Shown: positions 9,676 through 19,341, counted from the stretch's first letter. The stretch: 64,000 bases of DNA from Desulfobulbus sp. (GCA_031280615.1 JAITGO010000022.1:1-64000); one strand, 5' to 3'. Numbers and translations: made by a program. The notes: a model not told the origin generated them from the letters alone.

Positions 9676-10854
9676 ATGCGACCTCCAAGACGCACCGCCA
9701 AAAAACGCTTTCGCCTCTTCGGGCGCCTTTCCCACCTCAAGGCGAGTCCCGATGCCGTCCGTTTTCACCATAACCAGGTCGCCCTCCTGCCGCACGGGGG
9801 GGATTTTTTTCCCGCCCTGTTCCAGGCCATGGCCGACGCCACCACCGCCATCTGCGCCGAATTCTATATCGTCAAGGCCGACGAGACCGGCCAGGCCTTT
9901 GCCCAGGCCCTTCGGCAAGCGGCCGCGCGCGGGGTCGAGGTCTCTTTAATTTATGACGCCATCGGCTGTTTCGACACCCCTTCCTCCTATTTTCAGCGGC
10001 TGCAGGCGGCTGGCGTGCGCTGTTTGCCGTTCAACAAACCCGCCTTTTCCCGGCTGCATTGGCTCGATTTCCGCGATCACCGCAAGATGGTCGTCATCGA
10101 CGGCGCCACCGCCTTTCTCGGCGGGCTCAACATTGGCGACGAATATGCCGGCTACGGCGACAGTTACGAGCACTGGCGCGACGTCGGCCTTCGCCTCGAC
10201 GGGCCGGCGGCCGGAGAATTGCAGCGGCTGTTCCGCCAAACCTGGCTCCAGGAGGGCGGTGGCGGCGTTCCGGGCCAGAGCCTTGTCTCGCCCTTGCCCC
10301 AGGGCGAGGCCGACGTGATCATCATCAACGGTTCTCCCCACCGCAACCGGCCCCTGATCCGCAACACCTTCCGCCTGGCCGTGGCCGGCGCCACCCGCTG
10401 CGCCCAGATCATCACTCCCTATTTTCTTCCCGGCCCGCGGGTGGTCCGCTCCCTGTTGCGAGCCGTCAAGCGCGGCGTCCAGGTGCGGATGATCCTGCCT
10501 TCGATCAGCGACGTGTCCATCGTGCAAATGCTCAGCCGGGCCTATCTTAAGCCGCTGATGGCCGCCGGGGTGGAGGTCTATGCCCGCCAGGGAACCATTC
10601 TCCACGCCAAGGTGATGCTCATTGACGACCAATGGGTGACGCTGGGCTCGGCCAACCTCGATTATCGCAGTTTCCACCGCAACTTCGAGATCAACATCAT
10701 CGTCGACAACCACACCTTCGGCCTTGAAATGAAGGCCTTGTTCGACGAGGAACTGGCGCTGTCCAAACGCCTGTCCCTGATCGACCATATGCACGCCACC
10801 CCGCTGGAACGGTTCCTGGAATGGCTGCTGGCGCCCTTGAGCCGTTTCCTCTGA
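9676..10854 (+). CDS. Cardiolipin synthase-like phospholipase D family protein
   Basis: 392 residues with two complete HKD motifs: H135-x-K137-x4-D142 in DHRKMVVIDG, and H310-x-K312-x4-D317 in LHAKVMLIDD, each followed by a G-[GS]-x-N motif. It probably transfers phosphatidyl groups to form cardiolipin at the inner membrane. No clear N-terminal membrane helices are seen, so it resembles ClsB-type enzymes. ATG 9676 was chosen; an in-frame ATG at about 9559 would add 39 basic residues. The neighbours do not narrow the role. Confidence 0.85.
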   Translation: MRPPRRTAKKRFRLFGRLSHLKASPDAVRFHHNQVALLPHGGDFFPALFQAMADATTAICAEFYIVKADETGQAFAQALRQAAARGVEVSLIYDAIGCFDTPSSYFQRLQAAGVRCLPFNKPAFSRLHWLDFRDHRKMVVIDGATAFLGGLNIGDEYAGYGDSYEHWRDVGLRLDGPAAGELQRLFRQTWLQEGGGGVPGQSLVSPLPQGEADVIIINGSPHRNRPLIRNTFRLAVAGATRCAQIITPYFLPGPRVVRSLLRAVKRGVQVRMILPSISDVSIVQMLSRAYLKPLMAAGVEVYARQGTILHAKVMLIDDQWVTLGSANLDYRSFHRNFEINIIVDNHTFGLEMKALFDEELALSKRLSLIDHMHATPLERFLEWLLAPLSRFL

Positions 10855-10977
10855 CGCAAACGACCGCGACCGGAAACCGCGGGGTTGCGCATCCCATGCA
10901 AGGCTTGCTTTTGGCTCCGTCCGGTGGTATCCATCAACCCTTTGCCTCCCCTGAGGCTGTACCCTTGTTGAACCCGC

Positions 10978-11007
10978 TTGGTACCCGACAATTTACCGTC
11001 ACATAAT
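10978..11007 (+). promoter_or_regulatory. Likely promoter of the hydantoinase-family gene
   Basis: TTGGTA (10978-10983) and CATAAT (11002-11007) are spaced by 18 bases, placing a transcription start about 23 bases before ATG 11037. Confidence 0.5.
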
Positions 11008-11036
11008 TTCGACATCGCCCGCACGACGCACGTATC

Positions 11037-12665
11037 ATGACAACCTACTGCATTGGCATCGACACCGGCGGCACCTACACCGACGCCGTTCTTCTGGACC
11101 TTGCTTCCGGCCGGGTGGTCGACTGGCGCAAGGAACGGACCACCCCCCACGACCTCAGCCTCGGCGTCGGTCGGGCTCTGCAAGGCCTGCTGCGGCAATC
11201 CGTCCAGGCGCGCGAGGTGACCGGCCTGTCCGTCTCCACCACCTTGGCCACCAATGCGGTGGTCGAAGGGCAGGGCGCCAGGGTCGGCCTGTTCGTGTTC
11301 GGCCCTGTCCGCCACTTCAAACTGCCGGTGGTGGCCAACATCTTCCTCAAAGGCGGCCATACCATCACCGGCGAAGAAGACGAACCTCTGGACATCGAAG
11401 GACTGGTCGACACCCTGCCGATGCTGGCCAAAGAAGTGGACAGCTATGCGGTCTGCGGGGCCATGTCCATCAAAAATCCCGCCCACGAACTGGTGGCTTG
11501 CGAGGCCATCCGCCTGATCGATCCCAAGCCGGTCTTCTGTTCCCACCTGGTCTCCGGCCACCCGGGCATGCTCGAACGCTCGGCCACCGCCTGTCTCCAC
11601 GCCAGGCTCATGCCCTTGATGACCGACTTCCTCGCCTCGATCCAGCGCTCGATGTTGGCAGCAGGGCTTAATTGTCCGGTCACGATCATCTGCGGTAACG
11701 GCTGTGGCGAGGCCCTGGACCGGATCGCCGATCAGGCGGCGATCACCATGGCCAGCGGCCCGGCGGCCACCGCCCGCTTCGGCGCAGCCGGCGGTTTCGA
11801 CTCGGCCTTGGTGGTCGATGTCGGCGGCACCACCACCGACGTCTGCCTGATCAAGGACGGCGAACCGTTGCTCAACCGCGAGGGCTGCGTTATCGGCGAA
11901 TGGCGGACCCATGTCGAGGCAGTGGACATGTACACCGCCGGTGCCGGCGGCGACAGCCATGTCATGGTCCACGGAGACGGCCGCATCGTCCTGGGCGGCA
12001 CCCGGGTTCAACCCCTGGCCATGACCCCGGATCTGCCCGATCCGCGCCTTTGGCTTAACCGGGAAACCGATACCTACCTGGTCCTGCCGGTTGACGGCCT
12101 GGACCCGGAGTTGGTGCGCGGCGACGAGGTGCTCGGCTACCTGGCGCAGCACGGACCGACTCCGCCCAGCGTCCTTGCGGCCCAAACCGGAACGGGCGGC
12201 ATCCTCCTGGAAAAAAAGCTGGAACGGCTGATGTTTCTCCAGCGGGTCGTGCTGGCGGGCTTCACCCCCACCGACGCCCTCCACGGTCTGGGCCTGCTCG
12301 ACATCGGCCAGAAAGCGGCGAGCCAAAGCGGCGCCGAGGTCCTGGCCGCCCAACTGGGAACGACCGCCGAGGCCTTCTGCCGCCAGGTCGTGACCGAGAC
12401 CGAGGCGGCCATCGAAACCATCCTCCTCACCTATCTGGCTCGGACGGTCTGGAAGGACAGCCCCAGTGCCGCCCTGCTCAACCGGCGGGACAACAGCTTG
12501 TTTTCCATGCATTTTACCGTAAAATTGCCGCTCATCGGAATCGGCGCGGCGGCCCGGTGCTTTCTTCCCGGAGTGGCCAGTCGGCTGGGGACCACGGTCG
12601 CCTTTCCCGAACATTGCGAAGTGGGCAACGCGGTGGGCGCCGCCCTGATCGCCATGCGAGGTTAA
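11037..12665 (+). CDS. Hydantoinase/oxoprolinase (HyuA) family protein
   Basis: 542 residues. The N-terminus IGIDTGGTYTDAVL is the ATP-binding phosphate-1 loop of the ASKHA-fold Hydant_A family; SVSTTLATNAVVEG and VVDVGGTTTDVCLI supply further nucleotide-binding segments. The family catalyses ATP-dependent cleavage of hydantoin or oxoproline rings. This protein is shorter than typical HyuA (about 680 residues) and no HyuB gene is adjacent, so the substrate is uncertain and it may belong to the stand-alone subgroup. A long antisense frame over 10662-12692 is a codon-bias artefact. Confidence 0.85.
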   Translation: MTTYCIGIDTGGTYTDAVLLDLASGRVVDWRKERTTPHDLSLGVGRALQGLLRQSVQAREVTGLSVSTTLATNAVVEGQGARVGLFVFGPVRHFKLPVVANIFLKGGHTITGEEDEPLDIEGLVDTLPMLAKEVDSYAVCGAMSIKNPAHELVACEAIRLIDPKPVFCSHLVSGHPGMLERSATACLHARLMPLMTDFLASIQRSMLAAGLNCPVTIICGNGCGEALDRIADQAAITMASGPAATARFGAAGGFDSALVVDVGGTTTDVCLIKDGEPLLNREGCVIGEWRTHVEAVDMYTAGAGGDSHVMVHGDGRIVLGGTRVQPLAMTPDLPDPRLWLNRETDTYLVLPVDGLDPELVRGDEVLGYLAQHGPTPPSVLAAQTGTGGILLEKKLERLMFLQRVVLAGFTPTDALHGLGLLDIGQKAASQSGAEVLAAQLGTTAEAFCRQVVTETEAAIETILLTYLARTVWKDSPSAALLNRRDNSLFSMHFTVKLPLIGIGAAARCFLPGVASRLGTTVAFPEHCEVGNAVGAALIAMRG

Positions 12666-12765
12666 GAAGAGCGGCAAGCCCGGCCGTGCCAACCTTTCTC
12701 CTTTACATCTGCCGCATCCTGGTTATCCTTGAGAAGGAATATCAGATATCCGAGGAGTAATTTGT

Positions 12766-13467
12766 ATGGATGTCCTGCTCAGCCAATTCGATACCTATTT
12801 GCAGTCCTCGCTGCTCGTATCGCTGCTCATCGCCTTTCTCGGGGGAGTGCTCGCCAGCCTGACCCCCTGCATCTATCCGATGATTCCCATTACCGCCGGC
12901 GTCATCGGCCACGCCAACGTCGGCGGCTCCAGATGGCGGGGGTTTTTCCTGTCCCTGCTGTACGTGGCCGGCATGGCGCTCACCTATGCCGCCCTTGGGG
13001 TCTTTGCCGCCGCAACCGGCCGTTTTTTCGGGACAATCAACAGCAGCCCCTGGACCTTTCTGGCGGTCGGCAACATCTTTCTCCTTTTCGGGCTGACCAT
13101 GCTGGATGCGCTGCCAATGCCCGCCTTTGCCAGTCGGTTTTCCTCCGCTCGCCTGGGCCTGACCGGCATTTTCCTGGCCGGCGTCGCCTCGGCCCTGGTG
13201 GCCGGCCCCTGCACCACGCCGGTCCTGGGCAGCCTGCTGGCTTATACCGCCACGTCCCAAAGCCTGATAGCGGGCGGCCTGTTGCTGTTCGTCTTTTCTC
13301 TGGGTATGGGCGCGCTCCTCTTGGGCGTGGGCACCTTTTCCAGCTTTTTGTCCTCCCTGCCCCGCTCCGGCCCGTGGATGGTCCTGATCAAAAAGGCCAT
13401 GGGTATCCTTATGCTGCTCATCGCCCAGTATTTCTTCGTCAAGGCCGGTTCCTTCTTCCTCTTCTAG
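12766..13467 (+). CDS. CcdA/DsbD-type transmembrane thiol-disulfide transporter
   Basis: A 233-residue polytopic protein with about six membrane helices. The two conserved redox cysteines lie in LTPCIYPMIP and AGPCTTPVLG, as in the DsbD beta domain and CcdA. It passes electrons from cytoplasmic thioredoxin to periplasmic thiol proteins. A GAGGAG-like site precedes ATG 12766. The TlpA-like thioredoxin 52 bases downstream is the probable periplasmic partner. Confidence 0.9.
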   Translation: MDVLLSQFDTYLQSSLLVSLLIAFLGGVLASLTPCIYPMIPITAGVIGHANVGGSRWRGFFLSLLYVAGMALTYAALGVFAAATGRFFGTINSSPWTFLAVGNIFLLFGLTMLDALPMPAFASRFSSARLGLTGIFLAGVASALVAGPCTTPVLGSLLAYTATSQSLIAGGLLLFVFSLGMGALLLGVGTFSSFLSSLPRSGPWMVLIKKAMGILMLLIAQYFFVKAGSFFLF

Positions 13468-13519
13468 GATACTTCGCCGTCCTTTTTTCCAGCTCACCTC
13501 GAACTTCCGGACATATCCC

Positions 13520-14017
13520 ATGCGCCATCTTGTAAACAACTGCCTCCTGCTCTTGATGCTCCTGCTCCTGCCATTCCCTGCCATGGCGGCGGCACAAATC
13601 GGCCAACCCCTGATCCCGTTCAAGGGGATCGACTTGAACGGGCAGCCCTACGATTTGCAGACAGTCATCGGCAACAAACCGGTGTTTCTCGTCTTCTGGG
13701 CTTCCTGGTGTCCGAACTGCTGGTCCGAGGTGCCCAAGATCAACCAATTGGCCGAAAAATACCGGGCACGGGGCATGGAGTTCGTGGCGGTGAACATCGG
13801 CTACAACGATTCGATCGAACGCGCCTCGGCCTTTGTCCGCAAAACCGGCATGACCTACCCCACCTATTTCGACGGCACCAGCACCGTGGCCCAAAAATAT
13901 CAGGTCCAAGGGGTGCCGACGATCATCATCGCCGACAAGCACGGCATCATCCGCTTCCGCAATTTCACCACCCCGAATATCTCCGAGGCCAACTTTGCCA
14001 CGCTGATGGGAGAATAA
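13520..14017 (+). CDS. TlpA/ResA-like periplasmic thioredoxin
   Basis: 165 residues with an N-terminal signal peptide (hydrophobic stretch 8-20, cleavage near AMA-AA). The thioredoxin active site W-C64-P-N-C67 lies in VFWASWCPNCWSEVPK, and the cis-proline loop is GVPTIII. It probably reduces periplasmic disulfides, for example in cytochrome c maturation, using electrons from the CcdA-like protein just upstream. It converges with the thioesterase gene, leaving 9 bases between stops. Confidence 0.9.
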   Translation: MRHLVNNCLLLLMLLLLPFPAMAAAQIGQPLIPFKGIDLNGQPYDLQTVIGNKPVFLVFWASWCPNCWSEVPKINQLAEKYRARGMEFVAVNIGYNDSIERASAFVRKTGMTYPTYFDGTSTVAQKYQVQGVPTIIIADKHGIIRFRNFTTPNISEANFATLMGE

Positions 14018-14026
14018 GGAAAAGGC

Positions 14027-14452
14027 TTACGGCTCGTCGACCGGGTCGATCACCGTGTAGGCGGCGCGGACCTCAATGGGAATGGTCACCGGCTTGCCGG
14101 TGGGCAAGTCGCAGAAAATGAACAGGGTCTCGGCGGTGGCCAGCACCACCTCGTCGTTCGGGCGGATGAACTTGTACTTACGCAGGGAGCGGAATTTACG
14201 AAAACCCGCGACCCAAGTCAGGATGGCGATGGTCTCCCCGAGGTAGGCCGAATGCTGGTATTCGATGGCATGCGACCGGATGATCCAGGTCCGCCCGATG
14301 GCCGCGTACCGCTCCTGGGGCCAGCCCAATTCGGCCGAATGGGCCATGGCCGCATCCTGCATCCACTGCACGTACTGGACGTTGTTGACGTGACCGTTGA
14401 GGTCGATGGCCGTTGCCGGCACCACCAGTTCTACCCTGCCGATGGCAGCCAT
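14027..14452 (-). CDS. Acyl-CoA thioesterase, 4-hydroxybenzoyl-CoA thioesterase-like
   Basis: 141-residue hotdog-fold protein. DLNGHVNNVQYVQWMQDA matches the family motif with its catalytic Asp and the HVNN/Y loop. It hydrolyses an acyl-CoA or acyl-ACP thioester; the substrate is unknown. ATG 14452 lies 1 base after the tolC stop, and its AAGGAG site is inside the last tolC codons, so translation is coupled to tolC. Confidence 0.87.
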   Translation of the reverse strand: MAAIGRVELVVPATAIDLNGHVNNVQYVQWMQDAAMAHSAELGWPQERYAAIGRTWIIRSHAIEYQHSAYLGETIAILTWVAGFRKFRSLRKYKFIRPNDEVVLATAETLFIFCDLPTGKPVTIPIEVRAAYTVIDPVDEP

Positions 14453-14453
14453 G

Positions 14454-15851
14454 TCATTTTCTCTCCTTGCTCGGCCGCTCGAATCCGGCGAGATTGCGTC
14501 CGGTGGCCGCCAAAAGCCGCTGCTGGGCAAGGTGATAGCCGACCAGTGCCTGGGCCAGCCGCCCGTGGGTCGTCACTAAATCGCGCTGCGCCTCGTTGAG
14601 CCGAACCAGCGAAGCCTCGCCCGCCTCGTACTCGTTCCTGGCCAGATCGCGGTTTTCCTCCACCAATTTGACGGTTTCCCGCTGCAGGCGCACCTGTTCC
14701 CGGGAGGCGGCCAGCATCGCGAGGTCCTGGCGGATCTCGGCGGCCACGTTGTTGCGCAGCCCGGCCAGGGCGAACACTGCTTCCCGCTTGGCCTGTTCGG
14801 CTTCAACCACCCTGGCCTTGTCGGCACCGCCGGCATACAGGTTCCAGCTCATGTTCACGCCCACCGTGTTGCCGAAGTCGTCATTGGTCAATCGTGCGTC
14901 GCCCTCCCGCATGCCCTCAAGGGCTCCAGCTAACTGGAATTTGGGATAAAAAGGTGCCTTGGCCATGCCGGTTCCCGCCTCGGTCTGCTTGACCACCATT
15001 TCCAACTGGCGGATGTCGGGCCGAATCGAGAAAGCCTCCTTGATCAAGGCCTCGGCAGCTTCTTTCTGCTCGACTAGGGCGGTCTCCTTGTCCAGGGCCA
15101 CAAGCCGCAGGTGGGCGGGGAAGGTCGCATCGGGCAGCCCCAGCAAGGCCGCCAAACCGTATCCCGCAGCCTCGAATTCCCGCTGCGAGCGGATCAGGCT
15201 GGTCTTGGCCGAATTGACCTGGACTCTGATATTGAGGACGTCGCCCCAAGGGCCAGCCCCGACCTTGAACCGGTTTTGGGCGTCCTCCAGTTGCTGGCCG
15301 TAAAAGGTCGCGTCGGCCCGGTTGATGTCGATATAGGTCTGGGACAGCTGGGCGTTGAGAAAGGCCTCGGCCACCGCGGTCACCAACATTCGCTGGCTGT
15401 CCACCAATCCCGCCTGCGCCGCCTGCTCGCCGTATATGGCCTGGCGTTCCCTGAAGTCACGATAAAAGCCGTCGAACAGCAACCAGGTGGCCTGGATGCT
15501 GGAGCTATACACATCGGTGTTTTGGTCCGCCGTTTTTCCGCCGACCAACGCGGACAAGCCGCGGTTATACTGATAATTGTTTTCGGAGAGATGCTGCCGG
15601 ATGCCGGACCCGCTGGCATCCAGGCTCGGCCACCAGGTCGCCGCCGCCTGCCGCACCCTGGCCCGGGCCTGCTCGATGCGCGCCTGGGCTACCGCCATGT
15701 CGGGATTGCCGCCGAGGGCGACCGCTTGCGCGGTTTTGAGATCCAGCACCTTGACCTTGGCCAGGTCGGGAACCGCCGGCTGTTCCGCTGCGCGGGCGGA
15801 GACCTCCAGGCAAGAGATCAGAACCACCATTCCCACCAATATCCGTTGCAT
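14454..15851 (-). CDS. TolC-family outer-membrane efflux protein
   Basis: 465 residues with a signal peptide (1-22) and two repeated coiled-coil halves: DLKTAQAVALGGNPDMAVAQARIEQARARV at the start of one, and a similar long helix repeat around 370-440. It forms a trimeric outer-membrane exit duct for an efflux pump or type I secretion. No inner-membrane pump or adaptor gene is adjacent, so its partner is encoded elsewhere. It is followed directly by the thioesterase gene. Confidence 0.9.
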   Translation of the reverse strand: MQRILVGMVVLISCLEVSARAAEQPAVPDLAKVKVLDLKTAQAVALGGNPDMAVAQARIEQARARVRQAAATWWPSLDASGSGIRQHLSENNYQYNRGLSALVGGKTADQNTDVYSSSIQATWLLFDGFYRDFRERQAIYGEQAAQAGLVDSQRMLVTAVAEAFLNAQLSQTYIDINRADATFYGQQLEDAQNRFKVGAGPWGDVLNIRVQVNSAKTSLIRSQREFEAAGYGLAALLGLPDATFPAHLRLVALDKETALVEQKEAAEALIKEAFSIRPDIRQLEMVVKQTEAGTGMAKAPFYPKFQLAGALEGMREGDARLTNDDFGNTVGVNMSWNLYAGGADKARVVEAEQAKREAVFALAGLRNNVAAEIRQDLAMLAASREQVRLQRETVKLVEENRDLARNEYEAGEASLVRLNEAQRDLVTTHGRLAQALVGYHLAQQRLLAATGRNLAGFERPSKERK

Positions 15852-16125
15852 CGCTCCCTCCGGTGACGGCGGCCTTGCGCCTCGCCGCTGCTGATCAAAT
15901 CGTCCTGCTGCTGTTATCGTCCATGCCGCGCTTGTCCGGGCCGTGACATTCCGGCACTATAAAACACTTTTCCCCGCAGATAACACAGGAAAAAATGCCC
16001 CGAGGAGACGACCGAGCAGCGTATCCTCAACGATTGGGCCGATATCTGGTCGCACATGGGCCGGACAGAGCCAGGAAGGAATGAGGCTCCGCCCGGCCTC
16101 CATCGGTCCGGTAGAAGCAAAAAAA

Positions 16126-16153
16126 GCCCATACCGGCAAGCACCGGTATGGGC
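16126..16153 (-). terminator. Rho-independent terminator after the cytochrome bd operon
   Basis: A perfect 11-bp stem, GCCCATACCGG (16126-16136) with CCGGTATGGGC (16143-16153), and a 6-base loop. On the minus strand it is followed by seven T (16125 downward). It lies 60 bases past the CydX-like stop. The surrounding 15852-16212 holds no gene. Confidence 0.9.
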
Positions 16154-16212
16154 CAGGAGTTAAAAAGCGCGCTCCGAACCGCTGGATGCGGCTCGCGGAG
16201 CGGGCGATCTTT

Positions 16213-16308
16213 TCAGTACAGTTCCAGTTTCCGCAGCAACCGGATGGAGATCAGGTAGGCCGCCGCTAGCACGGCCACCCAGGCAATCGACAAGATAACG
16301 GGCATCAT
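16213..16308 (-). CDS. CydX-like single-helix peptide of cytochrome bd oxidase
   Basis: A 31-residue open frame (MMPVILSIAWVAVL, then a C-terminal RLLRKLELY). It is one hydrophobic helix with a basic tail. A GAGGA ribosome-binding site sits about 7 bases before ATG 16308. It lies 72 bases after cydB and before the strong terminator. Small one-helix subunits (CydX, CydS) stabilise bd oxidases in other bacteria and sit in the same place. The sequence is not close to E. coli CydX, so the assignment rests on size, topology and position. Confidence 0.7.
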   Translation of the reverse strand: MMPVILSIAWVAVLAAAYLISIRLLRKLELY

Positions 16309-16380
16309 AGGGGTTTCCTCCGAATCATTGAACTTCCCGGAAGCGGCATACCGCCTCTTCCGGCACACGCGAGTGCGATT

Positions 16381-17532
16381 TCAATACGCGGCCTTGTCGC
16401 CGGTATCCTCGATCCTGATCTTTTCCCGGTTCATCAGGCGCCAGACATAGGCAATGTAGGCCAGGACAAAGGGGATGGCCAGGGCCACATAGGTCATCAC
16501 TTTCAAAGTATAGGGGCTTGACGAGGCGTTATAGATGGTCAGGCTCGACTGGAGATCGACCCTGGACGGATAAAAAGCGGTAGAGTTGTAGGCCGGCAGC
16601 AGCAAAACCGTCAGGCCGATCAGCACCGTACCGATGCCGCCCAGCCAGATGCCGCGGGTTTCCGAAGTCTTGGCGGTTTTCCACGCGCCGACGATCAACA
16701 GGCCCAGGCCCACCACCAACAGGCCCAGCAGCCAGGGGTTGGCCAGCAGATTGCGCAGATATTTGAAGCTGACAATCTCGATCGTGCCCTTGGCATCGAC
16801 AATGCCGTAGCCGCGCATGAACAGCAGCGACCCCACGATCAACAGGCAGAACGGCAGGGAGAGCAGCAGGTTCTGCCAGCAGGCGGAACGCAGCCGGGTT
16901 TCCATCTCCGGCACCTCGCCCAATTCCAGGTTGTTGATCAGGTACATGGCACCCAAGGTGCGGGCGTTGAACACCAAAAACAGGCCCATGGCGATGTTGA
17001 AGATCGACGAAATCGAGGGGCTCAAGGCCGCTTCCAGGCCCCGGAGCGGATGGGTCCAGGTGACGAAGTTGCTGTCGTTAAGCTGAAAGTTGGAGCCAGT
17101 GTAGAACGTGCCGACCGCGGCCCCGATCAGGAGAATGCCGACCACCCCATTGAGGAACAGGAATCCCTCGTATACCAGGCTGCCGAAGATGTTCCACGGC
17201 TTCCGGCGGAATTCATAGCTCACGGCCTGGACGATGAAGGTGAACAGGATCAAGACCCACACCCAGTAAGCGCCGCCGAACGAGGTGGAATAGAACTTGG
17301 GGAACGAGGCGAACAGGGCGCCGCCAAACAGCACCAGGGTGGTGAAGGTCAGCTCCCACTTGCGGCCCAGCGAGTTGATGATCAGATCTTTTTCGGTTTG
17401 GTTTTTGGCCATCTGCCACAGCAGGCTCTGGCCGCCCTGGACAAAGGTCATGGCCAGGAACAGGGCGCCGACCACCGAACAGAGCAGCCACCACAGGTGC
17501 TGCAGGGTTGCGTAATCGAGACGTTCTATCAT
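16381..17532 (-). CDS. cydB: Cytochrome bd ubiquinol oxidase subunit II
   Basis: 383 residues, close to the usual length, with about eight or nine membrane helices. The N-terminus LDYATLQHLWWLLCSVVGALF and the GGAYW/WV region fit CydB. With CydA it forms the high-affinity O2-reducing quinol oxidase of the inner membrane. Its start lies 1 base after the cydA stop (TGACATG). In an anaerobe this complex probably removes oxygen. Confidence 0.96.
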   Translation of the reverse strand: MIERLDYATLQHLWWLLCSVVGALFLAMTFVQGGQSLLWQMAKNQTEKDLIINSLGRKWELTFTTLVLFGGALFASFPKFYSTSFGGAYWVWVLILFTFIVQAVSYEFRRKPWNIFGSLVYEGFLFLNGVVGILLIGAAVGTFYTGSNFQLNDSNFVTWTHPLRGLEAALSPSISSIFNIAMGLFLVFNARTLGAMYLINNLELGEVPEMETRLRSACWQNLLLSLPFCLLIVGSLLFMRGYGIVDAKGTIEIVSFKYLRNLLANPWLLGLLVVGLGLLIVGAWKTAKTSETRGIWLGGIGTVLIGLTVLLLPAYNSTAFYPSRVDLQSSLTIYNASSSPYTLKVMTYVALAIPFVLAYIAYVWRLMNREKIRIEDTGDKAAY

Positions 17533-17533
17533 G

Positions 17534-19072
17534 TCAGTTTTCCTCCGGTCCGATATTGATCTGTTTGACCATGATGCTGATTTCGGCGATCAGCAGCAGG
17601 GTGAAGAGGACAAGGAACATAAAGAAGGTGGTCTGCACCGTGCCCGCGGTCAGATTGGTCCGGGCGATGGTCACCGGCAGCAGGTCCTGGATCGACCAGG
17701 GCTGCCGCCCCACTTCGGCCACGATCCACCCCGCCTGGGAGGCGATCATGCCCAGGATATAGGTGACGGTGCCCAGGCCCAACAGCCATTTTTTCTGCTC
17801 CAAGGTTCGTTTATAGGAGAAGTAGAGATAGCCGATGAAAATCAGCGGGAACAAGGTGCCCAGGAAGATCATGACATGGAAGGCGTTGAAGGACAGGGCC
17901 ACGGGCGGCACCGCCTCTTCGGGCTTGTTGAGATAGCCGTAGCCGAGATGCGCCTTGTTCTCGTTGAACGCGGCGAGCTGCACCTCGGCGGCAGCCTCGT
18001 CGCCGGCCTTTTTGGCCTGCCGGTAGGCATCGAGGCTGGTCACAGCCTTCTTGCCGAGCTCCATCCTCTGCACCGCCCCCAAGATGTTGTGCTCGGCGTT
18101 GCCGTAGACCAAATCCTTCATGCCCGGTACAAAGGAGCCGAAGGACCGGTTGGCCATCAGGGAGAGCACGCCGGGGATGTGGATATTGAAACCGGTAAAG
18201 GCGGGCTGGGTGTCGTAGACCTTTTTATCCCGGTTGATGATGCCGAAGGCCACCAGGCCGGCATTGGTCTGTCCCTCGTAGAGCCCTTCGAAGGCGGCCA
18301 GCTTCATCGGCTGCACCTGGGCGATCTCATAGGCCGACTCGTCGCCGTTAAAGATGGTGAAAATGGAGGCGATCAAGCCCAGGGAAGCGGCGACCACGAT
18401 CGAACGCTTGGCCATGAGCACATGGCGGCCGCGCAGCAGGTACCAGGAGGAAATCGAGATGACGAAAAACGCGCCCAGCATCATGGACGAGCTGGTGGCG
18501 TGGGTGAATTTGTTGACCGCGTAGGGAGAGAAGGCGACCTCGAAGAAATTCTGCATCTCGAACCGGGCGGTGTCGGGATTGAACGCCTGGCCCACCGGAT
18601 ACTGCATCCAGGCATTGGCCACCAGGATCCACACCGCCGACAAGTTGGAGCCCACCGCCACCATCCAGGTGGAGAACAGATGGAATCCTTTGGAAACCCG
18701 GTTCCAACCGAAGAACATCACCGCGAAGAAGGTGGCTTCGAGGAAAAAGGCGACGATGCCCTCGATCGCCAGCGGCGCGCCGAAAATGTCGCCGACCATC
18801 CAGGAGTAGTTCGACCAGTTGGTGCCGAACTCGAACTCCATGATGATGCCGGTGGCCACGCCGATGGCGAAATTGATGCCGAAAAGCTTCATCCAGAACT
18901 TGGTCAGCCGTTTCCATTCCTCGCTGCCGGTCCGCACGTAGATGGTGTGGTAGAAAGCGATAATCCAGCTGATGCCCAAGGTGAGCGGCACAAAAATCCA
19001 GTGGTACATGGCGGTCAGGGCAAACTGCGCCCTGGCCCAATTGACCATGCCAAGGTCCAAGTTTTCAATCAT
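17534..19072 (-). CDS. cydA: Cytochrome bd ubiquinol oxidase subunit I
   Basis: 512 residues. RAQFALTAMYHWIFVPLTLG carries a haem-ligand His in the first helices. The signature GWIVAEVGRQPW lies near residue 445, and the Q-loop between about 250 and 380 is of the longer type with extra charged sequence. It oxidises quinol and carries haems b558, b595 and d. AAGGAG precedes ATG 19072. It is preceded by the DUF4492 and Rrf2 genes in one operon. Confidence 0.97.
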   Translation of the reverse strand: MIENLDLGMVNWARAQFALTAMYHWIFVPLTLGISWIIAFYHTIYVRTGSEEWKRLTKFWMKLFGINFAIGVATGIIMEFEFGTNWSNYSWMVGDIFGAPLAIEGIVAFFLEATFFAVMFFGWNRVSKGFHLFSTWMVAVGSNLSAVWILVANAWMQYPVGQAFNPDTARFEMQNFFEVAFSPYAVNKFTHATSSSMMLGAFFVISISSWYLLRGRHVLMAKRSIVVAASLGLIASIFTIFNGDESAYEIAQVQPMKLAAFEGLYEGQTNAGLVAFGIINRDKKVYDTQPAFTGFNIHIPGVLSLMANRSFGSFVPGMKDLVYGNAEHNILGAVQRMELGKKAVTSLDAYRQAKKAGDEAAAEVQLAAFNENKAHLGYGYLNKPEEAVPPVALSFNAFHVMIFLGTLFPLIFIGYLYFSYKRTLEQKKWLLGLGTVTYILGMIASQAGWIVAEVGRQPWSIQDLLPVTIARTNLTAGTVQTTFFMFLVLFTLLLIAEISIMVKQINIGPEEN

Positions 19073-19074
19073 GG

Positions 19075-19341
19075 TTATTCTCCTTTGACGGGTTGAACAT
19101 AGCCGGGGGCGGATCGCGTCAGCTGCTCGATCACGTAATCGGCCCGTTGCGCATCGGTGGTGAACTGAGTCGCCAGGAAATCAGGAAAGAAAAAAAATTT
19201 CAAGACCGCAAACATGATAAACAGTTTTATAAATATTATTTTCCATAAAGTGCGGCCTACGGTCATTTGGCGGAAACCGTCGCGGTAGAAGCGATAGATG
19301 CGGGTCACGATCCAGGGACGGGCGGTTTTCAGGGCGGTCAT
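19075..19341 (-). CDS. DUF4492 family protein
   Basis: 88 residues with one hydrophobic segment (WKIIFIKLFIMFAVLKFFFF). WIVTRIYRFYRDGFRQMTVGRTLWKIIFIKLF matches the DUF4492 family, which is typically found just upstream of cydAB. Function is unknown; assembly or stabilisation of bd oxidase is a plausible inference. Start ATG 19341 overlaps the Rrf2 stop by 4 bases (ATGA), and cydA starts 2 bases after its stop. Confidence 0.83.
   Translation of the reverse strand: MTALKTARPWIVTRIYRFYRDGFRQMTVGRTLWKIIFIKLFIMFAVLKFFFFPDFLATQFTTDAQRADYVIEQLTRSAPGYVQPVKGE

Noticed and set aside
10662..12692. A 676-codon minus-strand frame opposite the hydantoinase-family gene
   Set aside because: It is a shadow of high-G+C codon use; the plus-strand protein has clear family motifs and this frame has none.
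17531..19096. A 521-codon plus-strand frame opposite cydA
   Set aside because: cydA on the other strand is unmistakable, so this is a shadow.
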